Numbered from the stretch's first letter, positions 16,158-25,648 are shown. The stretch is 64,000 bases of DNA from Halorubrum sp. DM2 (GCF_901686465.1 NZ_LR594487.1:1-64000); one strand, 5' to 3'. Program-made: numbers and translations. Notes: generated by a model from the sequence alone, not told the origin.

Positions 16158-17768
16158 TTATAATCCCTCGTGCCCGCCTTCCTGCGCGAGGAGGACGACC
16201 ATCGAGAGCCCGGAGATGACAAGGAGGATGAGCGTCGGCACCACGGCGTACTGGTACAGCGCAGTCTCCTGTGCGCGCCAGATTTGCGTGACGATGGTGT
16301 CGAACTCGGACGGGCGGAGGATCAGCGTGACGGGCAGCTCCTTCATCGTCGTGAGGAAGACGAGCGCGGCACCCGCGACGATTCCCGACCGCGTGAGCGG
16401 GAACGTGACCCGTCTGAACGCTCCCATGGATGACTCCCCGAGGGTGCGACCGGCCTCAACCAACTTGGGGTCGACCTGAAGGATCGACGTCCGGCTCGAT
16501 CCGACGGCCTGCGGGAGAAAGCGGACAACGTACGCGAACACCAACAGCGGCAGCGTCTGGTAGAGCCGCGGCACGTAGCCGGACCCGAAGTAGACGAGCG
16601 CCAGCGCGAGCACGATGCCGGGCACCGCGAACCCGACGTACGTCGCGCGCTCGAAGACGACCGCGAGCGGCGAGTCGTGGTTCGCGGCGAAGTACGCGAT
16701 GGGGATAGCCGCCAGCGCGGCGACGACCGCCGCAGCCGCGGAGACTGAGACGGAGTTGACGACCTGTATCGGCTCGAACGCCATCGACGGCCGTCGACCC
16801 GCCTCCGAACGCACCAGCCACAGCCCGAGAATCCACAGCGGGACGAGGAGCGCGAGCGCCGAGACCCCCGCCGGCAGCAGCGTCGCCGGCCACCGGAGTC
16901 GTCCCAGCGACACCCGGTGGTCGGTGCGACCCGCGTCGTCGCCGTGCGACGACGCGTCAGAGCGGACGAGCCACTCCAACGCGAGCACGAACAGCACGAC
17001 AACGAGCAGCTGTAAGGAGAGCAGCGCGGCGTAGTCGCTCCCGAAAGAGTTGTACTCGACGTAGATCTGTCGGGTGAACACCGACAGCCGCATGATCGAG
17101 GGCGTCCCGAAGTCTGAGACCGCGTACAGCGCCGCAAGCAGCGACCCGGCGGCGATCGCCGGTCGGATCGCAGGGAGCGTCACCCGACGGAACGACGCGA
17201 GCCGGCCGTGGTTCAGCGTCCGGGCCGCCTCCAACAGCGTGGTGTCGAACGAGAGGAGCGCTGCCCGCGTCGTCAGGTAGACATACGGGTACGTGTACAG
17301 CGTAATGACGAGTATCGAGCCGGGCAGGCCGTATATCTCCGGAACGCGTTCGATGCCGAGCGGCGAAAGTACCTCGTGGAATTCGCCTCGAGGCCCGAAC
17401 GCCGAGACAAACGCGAACGCGCCGACGTAGCTCGGCACGACGAGCGGGAGCGCGGAGACGACCGACCAGAACCGACGGAAGGGGAGGTCAGTCCGGACCG
17501 TGAGGTACGCTAGCGGGACGCCCAACAGGATGCAAAAGACCGTGACGCCGGCCATCAACAGCAGGCTGTTGGCCAAGACCTCGGCTGTCGAACCGCTGAA
17601 GAGGAGCTCCAGCGCGCGCGACCGCTCGACGGTGACCGCCTCGATCACCAGCCACGCCAGCGGGAACACCATCGTCGCAGCGATGGCCGCGGACAGTAGG
17701 GTCAACCCCAGCGGTAGTCGGCCGTCGCCGTCTGTCAGGAAGTCGCGTATCCGGCGTGTCAGACTCAT
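16158..17768 (-). CDS. ABC transporter permease, fused two-domain ferric type
   Basis: A 536-residue permease with about twelve membrane spans and two copies of the EAA loop that docks the ATPase: EAARTLNHGRLASFRRVTLP (about residue 196) and EAGRTLGESSMGAFRRVTFP (about 455). Fused duplicates of this kind are typical of FbpB/SfuB Fe(III) permeases and some thiamine ones. The ATG at 17768 was chosen; an upstream in-frame ATG at 17807 adds 13 residues. The binding protein and ATPase are encoded elsewhere in the window. The iron box at 17862 lies in the gap to the divergent dehydrogenase operon and may serve both. Confidence 0.88.
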   Translation of the reverse strand: MSLTRRIRDFLTDGDGRLPLGLTLLSAAIAATMVFPLAWLVIEAVTVERSRALELLFSGSTAEVLANSLLLMAGVTVFCILLGVPLAYLTVRTDLPFRRFWSVVSALPLVVPSYVGAFAFVSAFGPRGEFHEVLSPLGIERVPEIYGLPGSILVITLYTYPYVYLTTRAALLSFDTTLLEAARTLNHGRLASFRRVTLPAIRPAIAAGSLLAALYAVSDFGTPSIMRLSVFTRQIYVEYNSFGSDYAALLSLQLLVVVLFVLALEWLVRSDASSHGDDAGRTDHRVSLGRLRWPATLLPAGVSALALLVPLWILGLWLVRSEAGRRPSMAFEPIQVVNSVSVSAAAAVVAALAAIPIAYFAANHDSPLAVVFERATYVGFAVPGIVLALALVYFGSGYVPRLYQTLPLLVFAYVVRFLPQAVGSSRTSILQVDPKLVEAGRTLGESSMGAFRRVTFPLTRSGIVAGAALVFLTTMKELPVTLILRPSEFDTIVTQIWRAQETALYQYAVVPTLILLVISGLSMVVLLAQEGGHEGL

Positions 17769-17861
17769 AATCCGGGAAGGGACGTACTTGTCAAGGGGCG
17801 GGCGCACCGACTGTTACAAGTTCCGATCCGGTCGTCAATCGGGTCCGACGGATATAATACT

Positions 17862-17875
17862 TTAGGGGAACCTAA
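17862..17875. promoter_or_regulatory. Iron box between permease and dehydrogenase genes
   Basis: TTAGGGGAACCTAA, perfect arms. It ends 7 bases before the ATG at 17883 and is preceded by GATATAATAC, a good TATA element for a leaderless transcript. It lies 93 bases from the divergent permease start. Confidence 0.85.
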
Positions 17876-17882
17876 ACCGGTT

Positions 17883-18446
17883 ATGAAACTGACGCGGCGC
17901 GACGCGGCGGCCGCGCTGGCCGCTGTCGGCGCGACCGGTGGGGTCGCCCTCGCGGCCCGACGCGCAGGCGACGGTCCTGGCGACGGCGGAAGATCGAGTG
18001 ACGCCGGTGAGGGGAACGACCAACCCCTCGACGAAGCGGCCGTCCGCGCGTCGATGGCCGGGGTCGCGACGGTCCTCTACCCGAGCGAAGTCGACGGCGT
18101 CGAGCCGTTCGTCGACGGGTTTCTCGACGGCCGGCTCGACGGATCGGGTCACGCCGAGGGGATCCGCGAGGCGATCGGAGAGCTCGACGGCGCGGCTCGA
18201 TCGTGGCACGGAGCCCCGATCACCGAGCTCTCCGAGGGCGACCGCGATCGGCTCCTCCGAGAGGTCGGCGCCGACACCGCCGAGGAGGATCCGGACGGGA
18301 CGCTCGCGGAGCGAGTGCGCTACTACGTCGTCAACGAGCTCCTGCTCGCGTTCTACGCCTCGCCGACCGGCGGCGAGCTAGTCGGACTGGAGAACCCGCA
18401 GGGGCACCCGGGCGGGATCAAGAGCTACCGGCGGGGGCCCCAATGA
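17883..18446 (+). CDS. Gluconate 2-dehydrogenase subunit 3-like, Tat exported
   Basis: A 187-residue protein with a twin-arginine leader (MKLTRRDAAAALAAVGATGG). The mature part fits the small subunit of membrane-bound GMC dehydrogenases (gluconate 2-dehydrogenase subunit 3 type): VATVLYPSEVDGVEPFVDGF, and a C-terminal segment where VRYYVVNELLLAFYASPTGG leads to GHPGGIKSY. This subunit escorts the FAD subunit across the membrane, because the large subunit usually has no leader of its own. Its stop overlaps the ATG of the GMC gene (ATGA). It is the first gene behind an iron box. Confidence 0.85.
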   Translation: MKLTRRDAAAALAAVGATGGVALAARRAGDGPGDGGRSSDAGEGNDQPLDEAAVRASMAGVATVLYPSEVDGVEPFVDGFLDGRLDGSGHAEGIREAIGELDGAARSWHGAPITELSEGDRDRLLREVGADTAEEDPDGTLAERVRYYVVNELLLAFYASPTGGELVGLENPQGHPGGIKSYRRGPQ

Positions 18447-20080
18447 GTGTGGAGGACGCCCAGGACGGGGAGATAACGCGGGCCGCGGTCCGCGACGTCG
18501 ACCGCTCCCCGGTCGCGAACGCGGACGTCTGCGTCGTCGGCGCGGGGCCCGCGGGCGGGCTCGTGGCGGACCGACTGGCCGCCGACTACGACGTGGTTGT
18601 CCTCGACGCCGGCCCCCGGTTCGACCCCGCGGACCGGCTCGCGCGACAGGAGCGGGCGATCCGTCCGAGCTACGACCGGCCCGACGTGTGGGACGTCGGG
18701 GGCGAGCGCGACGCCCACGCCAACAGCGGCGAGTGGTTCTACCCGCTGAATCACGCCCGCGTCAAGGGGGTCGGCGGGTCGACGCTCCACTGGCAGGGGA
18801 TGGTGATGCGGCTCCACGAGGACGACTTCGACTCCGAGACGGAACGCGGCGTCGGGGCGGACTGGCCGATAGAGTACGCCGACCTCCGGCCGTACTACGC
18901 CGAGGCGGAACGCGAGTTGGGCGTCGCGGGCGCCTCTGACAACCCTTACGCCCCGCCGCGCGAGGAGCCGCACCCGATGCCCGCGTTCGAGCCCTCCTAC
19001 AGCGACTCGCTGTTCGCGGAGGCCTGCGAGGAACTCGGGATCGACATGCACTCCGTGCCGAACGCACGCAACTCCGAGGCGTACGACGGGCGCTCCGCCT
19101 GCGTCGGTTACGGCACCTGCCAGCCCGTCTGTCCGGCCGGCGCGAAGTACGACGCGACGGTCCACGTCGAGCGCGCGGAGGAGCAGGGGGCGACAGTCAT
19201 CGACCGCGCGCCGGTCGAGCGGCTCGAACACGACGGGAACGACCGAGTCACCGCTGCCGTCTACGCGACTCCCGACGGCGAGACGCACAGGCAGGAGGCC
19301 GACGCCTTCGTCGTCGCCTGCGGGGGCGTGGAGACGCCGCGACTCCTGCTCTTGTCCGAGTCCGACAAGTATCCCGATGGTCTCGCCAACTCCAGCGGGA
19401 CCGTCGGGAAGTTCTTCATGGACCACCTGTTCGCGGGTGCCGGCGGCGTCCTTGACGAGCCCACTCGACAGAACCACGTCGGCTTCTACACCAGCGCCTG
19501 CGACCAGTTCTACGACGAGGCCGACGAGACGCAGGCCCCGTTCAAACTGGAGTTCTTCAACTACGCCGGCCCTTCGCCGGTCGGGATGGCACTTTCCGGC
19601 GACGACTGGGGGGACGAACTCGTAGAGCGGCTCCGCGACGGCTACGGCACCCACGTGGCGATGGGCGGGCTGGTCGAACAGCTCCCCCGGTCGGACAGCT
19701 ACATCGGGCTCGACCCCGACCGCACCGACGACCGCGGCAACCCCGTTCCCGAGATCAGCTGGACCGTCGGCGACCGCGCGCTCGACACGATCGAACGGGC
19801 GAACGAGATCCAAGTCGAGATTTTAGAGGAGCTCGGCGTCGATGTCCAGTGGGTCGCCGGCCCGGACGCCACCGGTCCCGCCTACCACCACATGGGCACC
19901 ACCCGGATGAGCGACGACCCCGATCGGGGCGTCGTCGACGCCGACTGTCGGACCCACGACCTGGACAACTGCTGGATCGCCTCCAGTTCGGTGTTCCCCA
20001 CGAGCGGCGCAATGAACCCCACACTTACGATCGCCGCGCTGGCACTCCGCGTCGCTGATAACGTTCGAGAGCGGCTCTAA
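18443..20080 (+). CDS. GMC-family FAD dehydrogenase, large subunit
   Basis: A 545-residue glucose-methanol-choline oxidoreductase. It has the FAD dinucleotide motif VCVVGAGPAGGLVADRL, the GMC signature GVGGSTLHWQG, a Cys pair in GTCQPVCPAGAK, and an active-site end in YHHMGTTRMSDDPDRG followed by TSGAMNPTLTIAALALR. The family oxidises alcohol or aldehyde groups of sugars, polyols or sugar acids and passes electrons to the respiratory chain. The start at 18443 is fixed by overlap with the subunit-3 gene. Iron-box control and glycosylation neighbours suggest a glycan or polyol substrate used under iron limitation. The substrate itself is unknown. Confidence 0.9.
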   Translation: MSVEDAQDGEITRAAVRDVDRSPVANADVCVVGAGPAGGLVADRLAADYDVVVLDAGPRFDPADRLARQERAIRPSYDRPDVWDVGGERDAHANSGEWFYPLNHARVKGVGGSTLHWQGMVMRLHEDDFDSETERGVGADWPIEYADLRPYYAEAERELGVAGASDNPYAPPREEPHPMPAFEPSYSDSLFAEACEELGIDMHSVPNARNSEAYDGRSACVGYGTCQPVCPAGAKYDATVHVERAEEQGATVIDRAPVERLEHDGNDRVTAAVYATPDGETHRQEADAFVVACGGVETPRLLLLSESDKYPDGLANSSGTVGKFFMDHLFAGAGGVLDEPTRQNHVGFYTSACDQFYDEADETQAPFKLEFFNYAGPSPVGMALSGDDWGDELVERLRDGYGTHVAMGGLVEQLPRSDSYIGLDPDRTDDRGNPVPEISWTVGDRALDTIERANEIQVEILEELGVDVQWVAGPDATGPAYHHMGTTRMSDDPDRGVVDADCRTHDLDNCWIASSSVFPTSGAMNPTLTIAALALRVADNVRERL

Positions 20081-20088
20081 CAATTGCT

Positions 20089-20102
20089 TTAGGTAAACCT
20101 AA
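20089..20102. promoter_or_regulatory. Iron box
   Basis: TTAGGTAAACCTAA, perfect arms, 34 bases before the ATG at 20137. Unlike most here, the gene also has a ribosome site (GAGG at about 20130), so this transcript has a leader. Confidence 0.85.
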
Positions 20103-20136
20103 AAGCTCAAGTGGGTAGAGGGGCGTCTTCGAGGTA

Positions 20137-20931
20137 ATGAGTTCACTCAGCGCGAACGGGTCGGCCGATGAGGTCGACGAGACGGAGGACGGAGCGGCAC
20201 CCGCGACCGACGACGAATCGGCGACCGACGACGCCAAGCACGTCGGGTACTACACCTTCGACGACCTCAGCGTCGTGATGGGGACGTACAACGAGGAGGA
20301 GGCGATCGCGACGGTCCTCGAAGACATCGACGAGGTCACCGACGGGAAGGCCGAGGTCGTCTGCGTCGACGGCTCCTCCGACCGCACCGCGGAGATCGCT
20401 CGCGAACACGGTGCGACAGTCATAGAGCAGGAGCCGCAGGGGTACGGCGTGGCGGTCCGGGAAGCGATCCTGACGCCCGACCGCCCCGTGGTCGTCACCA
20501 CAGACTGCGACGACACCTACCCGATGGAGGCGCTGCCGGAGTTCCTCGCCGAGATCAACGACGGGGCCGACGTCGTCAGCGGCGACCGGCTCTACCACGG
20601 CGCGGAGGCGATGCCGGCGTTCAACCGCCTCGGCAACCACGCGTTCGCGGCGCTCGCGAGCCTCCTGATGGGCGAGCGCGTCCACGACACCACGACCGGG
20701 ATGCGCGCGTACCGCCGCGACGTCGTCGAGGAGATCGGCTGGACAGAGAACACCGGGCTCTCAGCGGAACTCCTGATCCGGCCGCTGATGCGCGGCTACG
20801 ACGTGCGCGAGCGCCCGATCCACTACGCCGAGCGCCTCGGTGAGACGAAACTCGATCCGATCGGCGGCGGGGCCGCCATCGCGAAGTCGATCGTAACGGT
20901 GTGTCTGGAAGAACAGCTGCGTCGGTTGTAG
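20137..20931 (+). CDS. GT2 glycosyltransferase, dolichyl-phosphate sugar synthase-like
   Basis: A 264-residue GT-A glycosyltransferase. It contains LSVVMGTYNEEEAIATVLED, the nucleotide-sugar Asp in VCVDGSSDRTAEIA, and the D-x-D-like TTDCDDTYPMEALP. The later region resembles the polyprenyl-phosphate-mannose/glucose synthase group (NRLGNHAFAALASLLMGE, DTTTGMRAYRRDV). It probably loads a sugar on dolichyl phosphate at the inner membrane face. There are no C-terminal membrane spans. The first 40 residues are acidic and disordered. It follows the GMC gene but has its own iron box and a ribosome site. Confidence 0.88.
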   Translation: MSSLSANGSADEVDETEDGAAPATDDESATDDAKHVGYYTFDDLSVVMGTYNEEEAIATVLEDIDEVTDGKAEVVCVDGSSDRTAEIAREHGATVIEQEPQGYGVAVREAILTPDRPVVVTTDCDDTYPMEALPEFLAEINDGADVVSGDRLYHGAEAMPAFNRLGNHAFAALASLLMGERVHDTTTGMRAYRRDVVEEIGWTENTGLSAELLIRPLMRGYDVRERPIHYAERLGETKLDPIGGGAAIAKSIVTVCLEEQLRRL

Positions 20932-21011
20932 ACGAGGACAACTCTCCATCGGCGACCGACTGAGACACCGGCGGTTCGCGTCTCCGAACTCACGCCGCGA
21001 ACGCCCGCGGT

Positions 21012-23240
21012 TCACGCGTTCGCGTCCGATTCTGCGTCCGTCTCGAAGGCGACCCAGTCCGAGTGGGCGTCCGGATCCTCGGGGAGGTAGGTGCCCTCTG
21101 TCCCGCATTCCGTGGTGAGCCGACAGACGAACCGCTCCGGAGGCCAGATCGCCTCAACGCCCTCGTTCGTCGCTCGGACCGTCGCCTCCTGCCGGTAGGT
21201 GAACGTCGAGCCCGCGGGGTCGACGAGCGTCACCGTCACGATCACCTCGTCGCCCGCGGGGTCGATCGGGACGGTCGCGTTCGGCGCGCCGGCCAGCCGC
21301 GCGCCCTCAGGCGTCAGCAACCACTCGGCCGCAAACGAGTCGTTGAGGTCGCGCACGTCGTACTCGGCGTCGGCCGTCTCGCCGGTGCCGGAGGGCTCGC
21401 CGCGCATGGTCTCCAGTCGAACCGTCGCGCGTCGGACGCGGTTGGGAACGCCGACCGTCGCCGTCGCGTCGATCCGCGCTCCCTCGCGGACATCGAGCGG
21501 TTCGAGCTTCGGCGCGACGTGTCGGTTCGGGTCCGGAGTCCACGTGCCTCGATACGCGTACCGCCGCAGGTCGCGGTTGGGATACGCGTCGGTCACTGCG
21601 AAGTCCTCGGCCGGGTCGCGGTCGAGCGCGTACACCGCATCGCCGTCCAGCCCCGGCTCGTTCCGGAGCGGCTGGAAGGGATGGCCGAGCCACTCGCCGT
21701 ACGGGGTCGGAACGAAGACGAGGTCGTCGTCGAAGTCAGCCGACTCGATCGGATCGTAGGCCGCCTCGTGCTTGTCGGCGTGGGCCGCGTGACGGTCGAG
21801 GGGCCCCTCGGCCGCAGCCGCGGCACCGAGGGCACCGCCGAGGACCGCAAGCACTGCGACCGCCGCGACGACCGCCCGCGCCGTTTCCCCCGTGGTCCGA
21901 GACGCGAGCCACGCGCGGAGCCGAGAGAGCCCCCGACCGCCGGCAACGACGGCGACGCCGCCGAAGACCGACAGCGGAACGAGCAGGTCGAAGTGGTAGA
22001 ACGGCCCGAAGCCGGATATCAGTCCGTTGGTCGGGTCCGAAAACGTCGCGAGGAGATTGTTCGTCCCCCAGAAGAACAGGTTCCCGACGGCGACGGAGAC
22101 GACGACGCCGCTGAGGAGGAGTCCGGCGGTTCGCTCGAACGCCGGTTCCGCGGGAGCGTCGACGCCGCCGTCTCCCGGGGCCCCTGACGCGCGTCGCCCC
22201 GACAGCCAGGCCCACGCGGCCAGCCCGGCCCCCGCGAGCGCGAGCAGCGTGCCGAGCGGCCCGGCGACGATCCATCGAGTGGCGAGGTACCACAGCCCGT
22301 ACCCGTTCGACCGGAGCGCCAGCTCGGGCGTGTACTCCTCGCTGTGGCCGAGAATTCGCCGCTCGCCAAATCCGGGTCCGTCCATCGGTGCGAACGCCTC
22401 GTACGGGAACATCAGGAACGACCCCGTCATCCGGAGGTTGTACGCCAGCGTGACGCCGACGAAGAGGGTACCGAGAAACGCCGTGAGTCCGTGACGACGG
22501 ACCGGAACGGGGAGGGGGAGCGGCGGTAGTCCGGTGTCCCGAAGCGCGAGGGCGGTCCGAACGAGCGCGTGGAGGATGAACGGGGCCGCGAACAGCACCG
22601 CCGTGAACGGCCGGGCAAAGAAGGCGAGGCCAATCGCGAGGCCGGCGAGGCCGGCGAGCGGGAGCGACCGATCGCGGACGCCCCGGAGGTACGCGACCGC
22701 GAACAGCAGGTTCAGGAACGTCGTCGGCGCGTACGGGAGGAACACCGAAGAGGTGACGACCGCCATCGGCGACGCCGCGAACAGGACCGCGGCCGCAAGG
22801 CCGACCCGCCGGTCGAAGACGGTCGATCCGAGCAGGTACACGAGCGCGGCGTTGCCGGCGGCGACCGCCGCGAGCGTCACCCGCGGCTCGCCGAACAGCC
22901 ACATCGTCACCGCGTACATCGCGGCGGGAACCGGGTTGTACTTCGGGTAGAGTCGTCCGCCGTCCTCGACGAAGAACCACGGGTGGAAGGCGTCTGCGAG
23001 TGCGCCGGCATGGAACTCCAACTGACCCTCCAGAAGCAGCGCGGCCTGCGTGAGGTAGACGCCCTCGTCGTGGTTGAACGAATGGTACGCGAAGACGGTC
23101 GTCGCGATCGCGAACGTCAGGAGTCCGGCCGCGAGCGAGACCAGCGCCGCCGCGACGGTGAGCCGGTCGACGCGAGCGATGCGCTCGCGGATGCGGTTTG
23201 CGAGTCGGTCCGGAGAGACATCGTCGAAGCGAAGCGACAC
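21012..23240 (-). CDS. Membrane glycosyltransferase, ArnT/PMT-like
   Basis: A 742-residue protein with a N-terminal membrane region of about ten spans (residues 30-490) and a C-terminal globular part. The first external loop has FNHDEGVYLTQAALLL, the acidic catalytic motif of the GT-C ArnT/PMT family, which takes sugars from polyprenyl-phosphate donors. A YPKYNPVPAAMY segment fits the same fold. The C-terminal 230 residues (strand-rich, with VIVTVTLVDPAGSTFTYRQE) should lie outside the cell. It follows the ferric binding protein gene by 24 bases on one transcript, an unusual pairing. The GT2 at 20137 could supply its lipid-linked donor. Confidence 0.82.
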   Translation of the reverse strand: MSLRFDDVSPDRLANRIRERIARVDRLTVAAALVSLAAGLLTFAIATTVFAYHSFNHDEGVYLTQAALLLEGQLEFHAGALADAFHPWFFVEDGGRLYPKYNPVPAAMYAVTMWLFGEPRVTLAAVAAGNAALVYLLGSTVFDRRVGLAAAVLFAASPMAVVTSSVFLPYAPTTFLNLLFAVAYLRGVRDRSLPLAGLAGLAIGLAFFARPFTAVLFAAPFILHALVRTALALRDTGLPPLPLPVPVRRHGLTAFLGTLFVGVTLAYNLRMTGSFLMFPYEAFAPMDGPGFGERRILGHSEEYTPELALRSNGYGLWYLATRWIVAGPLGTLLALAGAGLAAWAWLSGRRASGAPGDGGVDAPAEPAFERTAGLLLSGVVVSVAVGNLFFWGTNNLLATFSDPTNGLISGFGPFYHFDLLVPLSVFGGVAVVAGGRGLSRLRAWLASRTTGETARAVVAAVAVLAVLGGALGAAAAAEGPLDRHAAHADKHEAAYDPIESADFDDDLVFVPTPYGEWLGHPFQPLRNEPGLDGDAVYALDRDPAEDFAVTDAYPNRDLRRYAYRGTWTPDPNRHVAPKLEPLDVREGARIDATATVGVPNRVRRATVRLETMRGEPSGTGETADAEYDVRDLNDSFAAEWLLTPEGARLAGAPNATVPIDPAGDEVIVTVTLVDPAGSTFTYRQEATVRATNEGVEAIWPPERFVCRLTTECGTEGTYLPEDPDAHSDWVAFETDAESDANA

Positions 23241-23264
23241 GGGTGAGGGAAACCGTTCGAACGC

Positions 23265-24401
23265 CTATAGCTCGGCGCCGGCCTCGCGCATGAGGTCGAT
23301 CGTCGGTTCCAGGTCGGAGAGCTGCGTCAGGTCGATGTCGGGGACGTCGAGCTCGTCGATCGTGGGGAGGCCGCCGATCGGCTCGACGTCCGGGATCAGC
23401 GGGTACTCGAAGGTCGTCCGAGCGAAGTAGTCCTGCGCCTCTGCCGACAGCAGGTGGCGGACGAAGTTCTCCGCGAGGGTCGCGTCCGAGGTGCTGTCGA
23501 CGACCGCGGCACCGGCGACGTTGAACACCGCACCGGCGTCACCGCGGGTGAAGGCCGTCGCGATGGAGGCCTCAGGATTGCCGTCGAGGACGCGCTGGAT
23601 GTAGTAGTGGTTCGTGAACGCCGCGTCGATCTCGCCGGCGGCGATCGCCTGACAGGCGGCGAACTCGTCGGGATAGCTGGTGATGCCGGAGTCGACGACA
23701 GCCTCGACCCACTCGCGGGTGGCTTCCTCGCCCTCGATCAGCCGCATCGCGGTGACGAATGCCTGACAGGAGCCGTAGGAGGGCGCCCATCCGAGGTCGC
23801 CGTCGAACTCCTCGGGGAACGCCATGATGTCATCCGGAATGTCTCCCTCGGAGTACTCGTCGGTGTTGTACGGGATCGTCCGCGCCCGCCCTGAGGTACC
23901 GATCCACTGGTCAGTGTGGAACTCGTCGCGGACCAAGTCAGTGATCTCGGAGGACAGCGCCGCCGTCCGCCCCTCGTTGGCGAGCGCGCCGAGCGACCCG
24001 GAGTTGACCGAGTAGAACACGTCGGCCGGGGAGCCCTCGCCCTCGTTGGCGATCTGGTTCACGAGGTCGGTTGAGCCGCCGTACCGGACCGTCAGGTCGA
24101 ACTCGTCGTACAGGTCCTCGATGTACTGGATGAGCTCGCCGACGAGGAACTCTCCCCGCCCGGAGTAGACGGTGAGTTCACCGGACAGGTCGGGCATCTC
24201 CGTCATCGACGTACCGCCGGGAAGCCCACGCCCCGAGCGGCCCGAGCCGATCTGTCCGACCGAGCCGGTGTCGCTGCCGTCGCCGCCAGAGTCGTTGTTC
24301 GTCCCGTTACAGCCCGCGAGTCCGACCGCGCCGACTGCGGCGGCGCTCGCGAGGTAGCGCCTACGGTTCATCCTCGTCTCGCTTCGGTCGTGGTTCGTCA
24401 T
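23265..24401 (-). CDS. Ferric iron-type ABC substrate-binding lipoprotein
   Basis: A 378-residue (or 368 from the ATG at 24371) Tat lipoprotein: MNRRRYLASAAAVGAVGLAG with Cys in the lipobox LAGC. The mature part is a periplasmic-binding fold of the FbpA/Fe(III)-thiamine class (LTVYSGRGEFLVGELIQYIE, FYSVNSGSLGALANEGRTA, RTIPYNTDEYSEGDIPDD). FbpA-type proteins use two adjacent tyrosines to hold Fe(III); I do not see an unmistakable pair. The iron box ends 6 bases before the ATG at 24401, which supports that start. It should deliver to the 16158-17768 permease and the 4668-5846 ATPase. Confidence 0.9.
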   Translation of the reverse strand: MTNHDRSETRMNRRRYLASAAAVGAVGLAGCNGTNNDSGGDGSDTGSVGQIGSGRSGRGLPGGTSMTEMPDLSGELTVYSGRGEFLVGELIQYIEDLYDEFDLTVRYGGSTDLVNQIANEGEGSPADVFYSVNSGSLGALANEGRTAALSSEITDLVRDEFHTDQWIGTSGRARTIPYNTDEYSEGDIPDDIMAFPEEFDGDLGWAPSYGSCQAFVTAMRLIEGEEATREWVEAVVDSGITSYPDEFAACQAIAAGEIDAAFTNHYYIQRVLDGNPEASIATAFTRGDAGAVFNVAGAAVVDSTSDATLAENFVRHLLSAEAQDYFARTTFEYPLIPDVEPIGGLPTIDELDVPDIDLTQLSDLEPTIDLMREAGAEL

Positions 24402-24406
24402 GTGCT

Positions 24407-24420
24407 TTAGGCTTGCCTAA
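24407..24420. promoter_or_regulatory. Iron box
   Basis: TTAGGCTTGCCTAA, perfect arms, 5 bases upstream of the ATG of the binding-protein gene at 24401 on the minus strand. It lies only 20 bases from the 3' end of the next gene. Confidence 0.85.
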
Positions 24421-24440
24421 ACACTCTTAGTCGTGTCGGT

Positions 24441-25622
24441 TCAGTCATCCGCGACCGCCGGCGCCCGATGGACCGCGTCGAGACAGTCGAGCCAGTCACG
24501 CATGTACTCGCCGCAGTGGTTGAGGAATGCGCCGTTGTTCCACTCGGAGAAGTCGCCCTCCACAAGCGCGTCGGCCATCTCTGCGAACGCCGCCTCGAAG
24601 GAGTCCGCGTCCTCGCCCGCCTCGTCGACTACCTCCCAGACGTGTTCGTTCAGCTCCAACCCCGCCACCTCGTTCGCGAGGTCGTCGAACGTCGAGCGCG
24701 GGGCCTTGTTGTGCTCACAGAGGGGATCTCCGTTGTAGATCCGCCTGTCGAGCACGTCGCAGGCGCGTTTCAGGAACAGTCCCGACCAGATGTCGTCGAA
24801 CCGACCGACGTCCCACTCGTTGTCGTCCATCGGGAGTTGATAAAATGCAGGGATCACCTCGCGGCGGAACGCAAGGTTCATTGAGCAGACGGTGAGGTAG
24901 TTGCCGCGCGCGGCGACAAAATCGCGTTCGAAGTCGTCTACAGTCGTCCGTGTCTGTGCCTGCCCCTCCAAGTCGCCGTCCATCAGAATTCGGACGGCAT
25001 CGAGGTCCGGGACGTTGGTCCACAGCCCCTGCGAGGCGACAATCTCACCGGCGTCGACCTCAACGGCATCGGTCTCGACTGTCTCGTCCATCGCGGAATA
25101 CGGATACCCGCGGGGGTACAGGCCGTGGTCGTCGGCGTTCTGGTAGAGGACGTTCACCCAATCTTCGTTGGAGCGCACGCGCTCGACCTCGCCCCCGAAC
25201 GCGAGGTTCGCCATGTGGCGGCCGAAGTAATTGACATCCTCGTGCGGAAGCGTGTCGTCGTCAATGAACAGACCGTACTCAAACGATTCGTTCGCCCACA
25301 TATACAGCAGGCCGAAGCTCGTCTCCGCGTGGCTCGCGGCCGGGACGACGTGCGAGTACTCCGCTACGCCGTTTGCCTCGTACCACTCCTCGCGGTGCGT
25401 CCCATCGAACACCTCACCAGAGACATCAAGGTCGGTAAGCATGTCGCGCATCGCGTCGACATCACAGAAGTCCTCCGTAACAAGTACGAAGTGGAGCCGT
25501 GAGATATCAAATCCGTGCTCCCGAGCGTTTGCGACGTACTCGCGGAGACACTCATACTCCCGGATTGTAGGAATGATTACACAGATGTCACCGCTTGCGG
25601 CGGCCGATCGACGTGCTTCCAT
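24441..25622 (-). CDS. GT75-like glycosyltransferase/sugar mutase homologue
   Basis: A 393-residue soluble protein that begins ICVIIPTIREYECLREYVAN and carries an Asp triplet in YGLFIDDDTLPHEDVNYFGR. Both features recall the reversibly glycosylated polypeptide/UDP-arabinopyranose mutase family (GT75). The C-terminal half has CSMNLAFRREVIPAFYQLPM and a helical end. It may transfer a nucleotide sugar or reshape one; distance from the plant family leaves this open. The iron box at 25635-25648 lies 12 bases upstream, so it is its own transcription unit within the glycan locus. Confidence 0.75.
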   Translation of the reverse strand: MEARRSAAASGDICVIIPTIREYECLREYVANAREHGFDISRLHFVLVTEDFCDVDAMRDMLTDLDVSGEVFDGTHREEWYEANGVAEYSHVVPAASHAETSFGLLYMWANESFEYGLFIDDDTLPHEDVNYFGRHMANLAFGGEVERVRSNEDWVNVLYQNADDHGLYPRGYPYSAMDETVETDAVEVDAGEIVASQGLWTNVPDLDAVRILMDGDLEGQAQTRTTVDDFERDFVAARGNYLTVCSMNLAFRREVIPAFYQLPMDDNEWDVGRFDDIWSGLFLKRACDVLDRRIYNGDPLCEHNKAPRSTFDDLANEVAGLELNEHVWEVVDEAGEDADSFEAAFAEMADALVEGDFSEWNNGAFLNHCGEYMRDWLDCLDAVHRAPAVADD

Positions 25623-25634
25623 ACTACTAAAATT

Positions 25635-25648
25635 TTAGGTTGTCCTAA
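25635..25648. promoter_or_regulatory. Iron box overlapping an upstream gene end
   Basis: TTAGGTTGTCCTAA, perfect arms, 12 bases before the ATG at 25622. It overlaps the last codon and stop of the flippase-like gene that ends at 25645. Confidence 0.85.

Noticed and set aside
18425-19813. A 462-codon frame on the minus strand
   Set aside because: It is the reverse of the GMC dehydrogenase, whose FAD and GMC motifs are clear; long antisense frames are common in GC-rich haloarchaeal genes.
21063-22187. A 374-codon plus-strand frame, and other long frames opposite the ArnT-like gene
   Set aside because: Arg-rich shadow translation without a domain; the minus-strand gene has membrane spans and the catalytic motif.
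4668-24401. Assigning the importer to thiamine instead of iron
   Set aside because: The ATPase, permease and binding protein types also occur in thiamine systems, but all three are behind iron boxes and no thiamine gene is present; kept as a lesser alternative.
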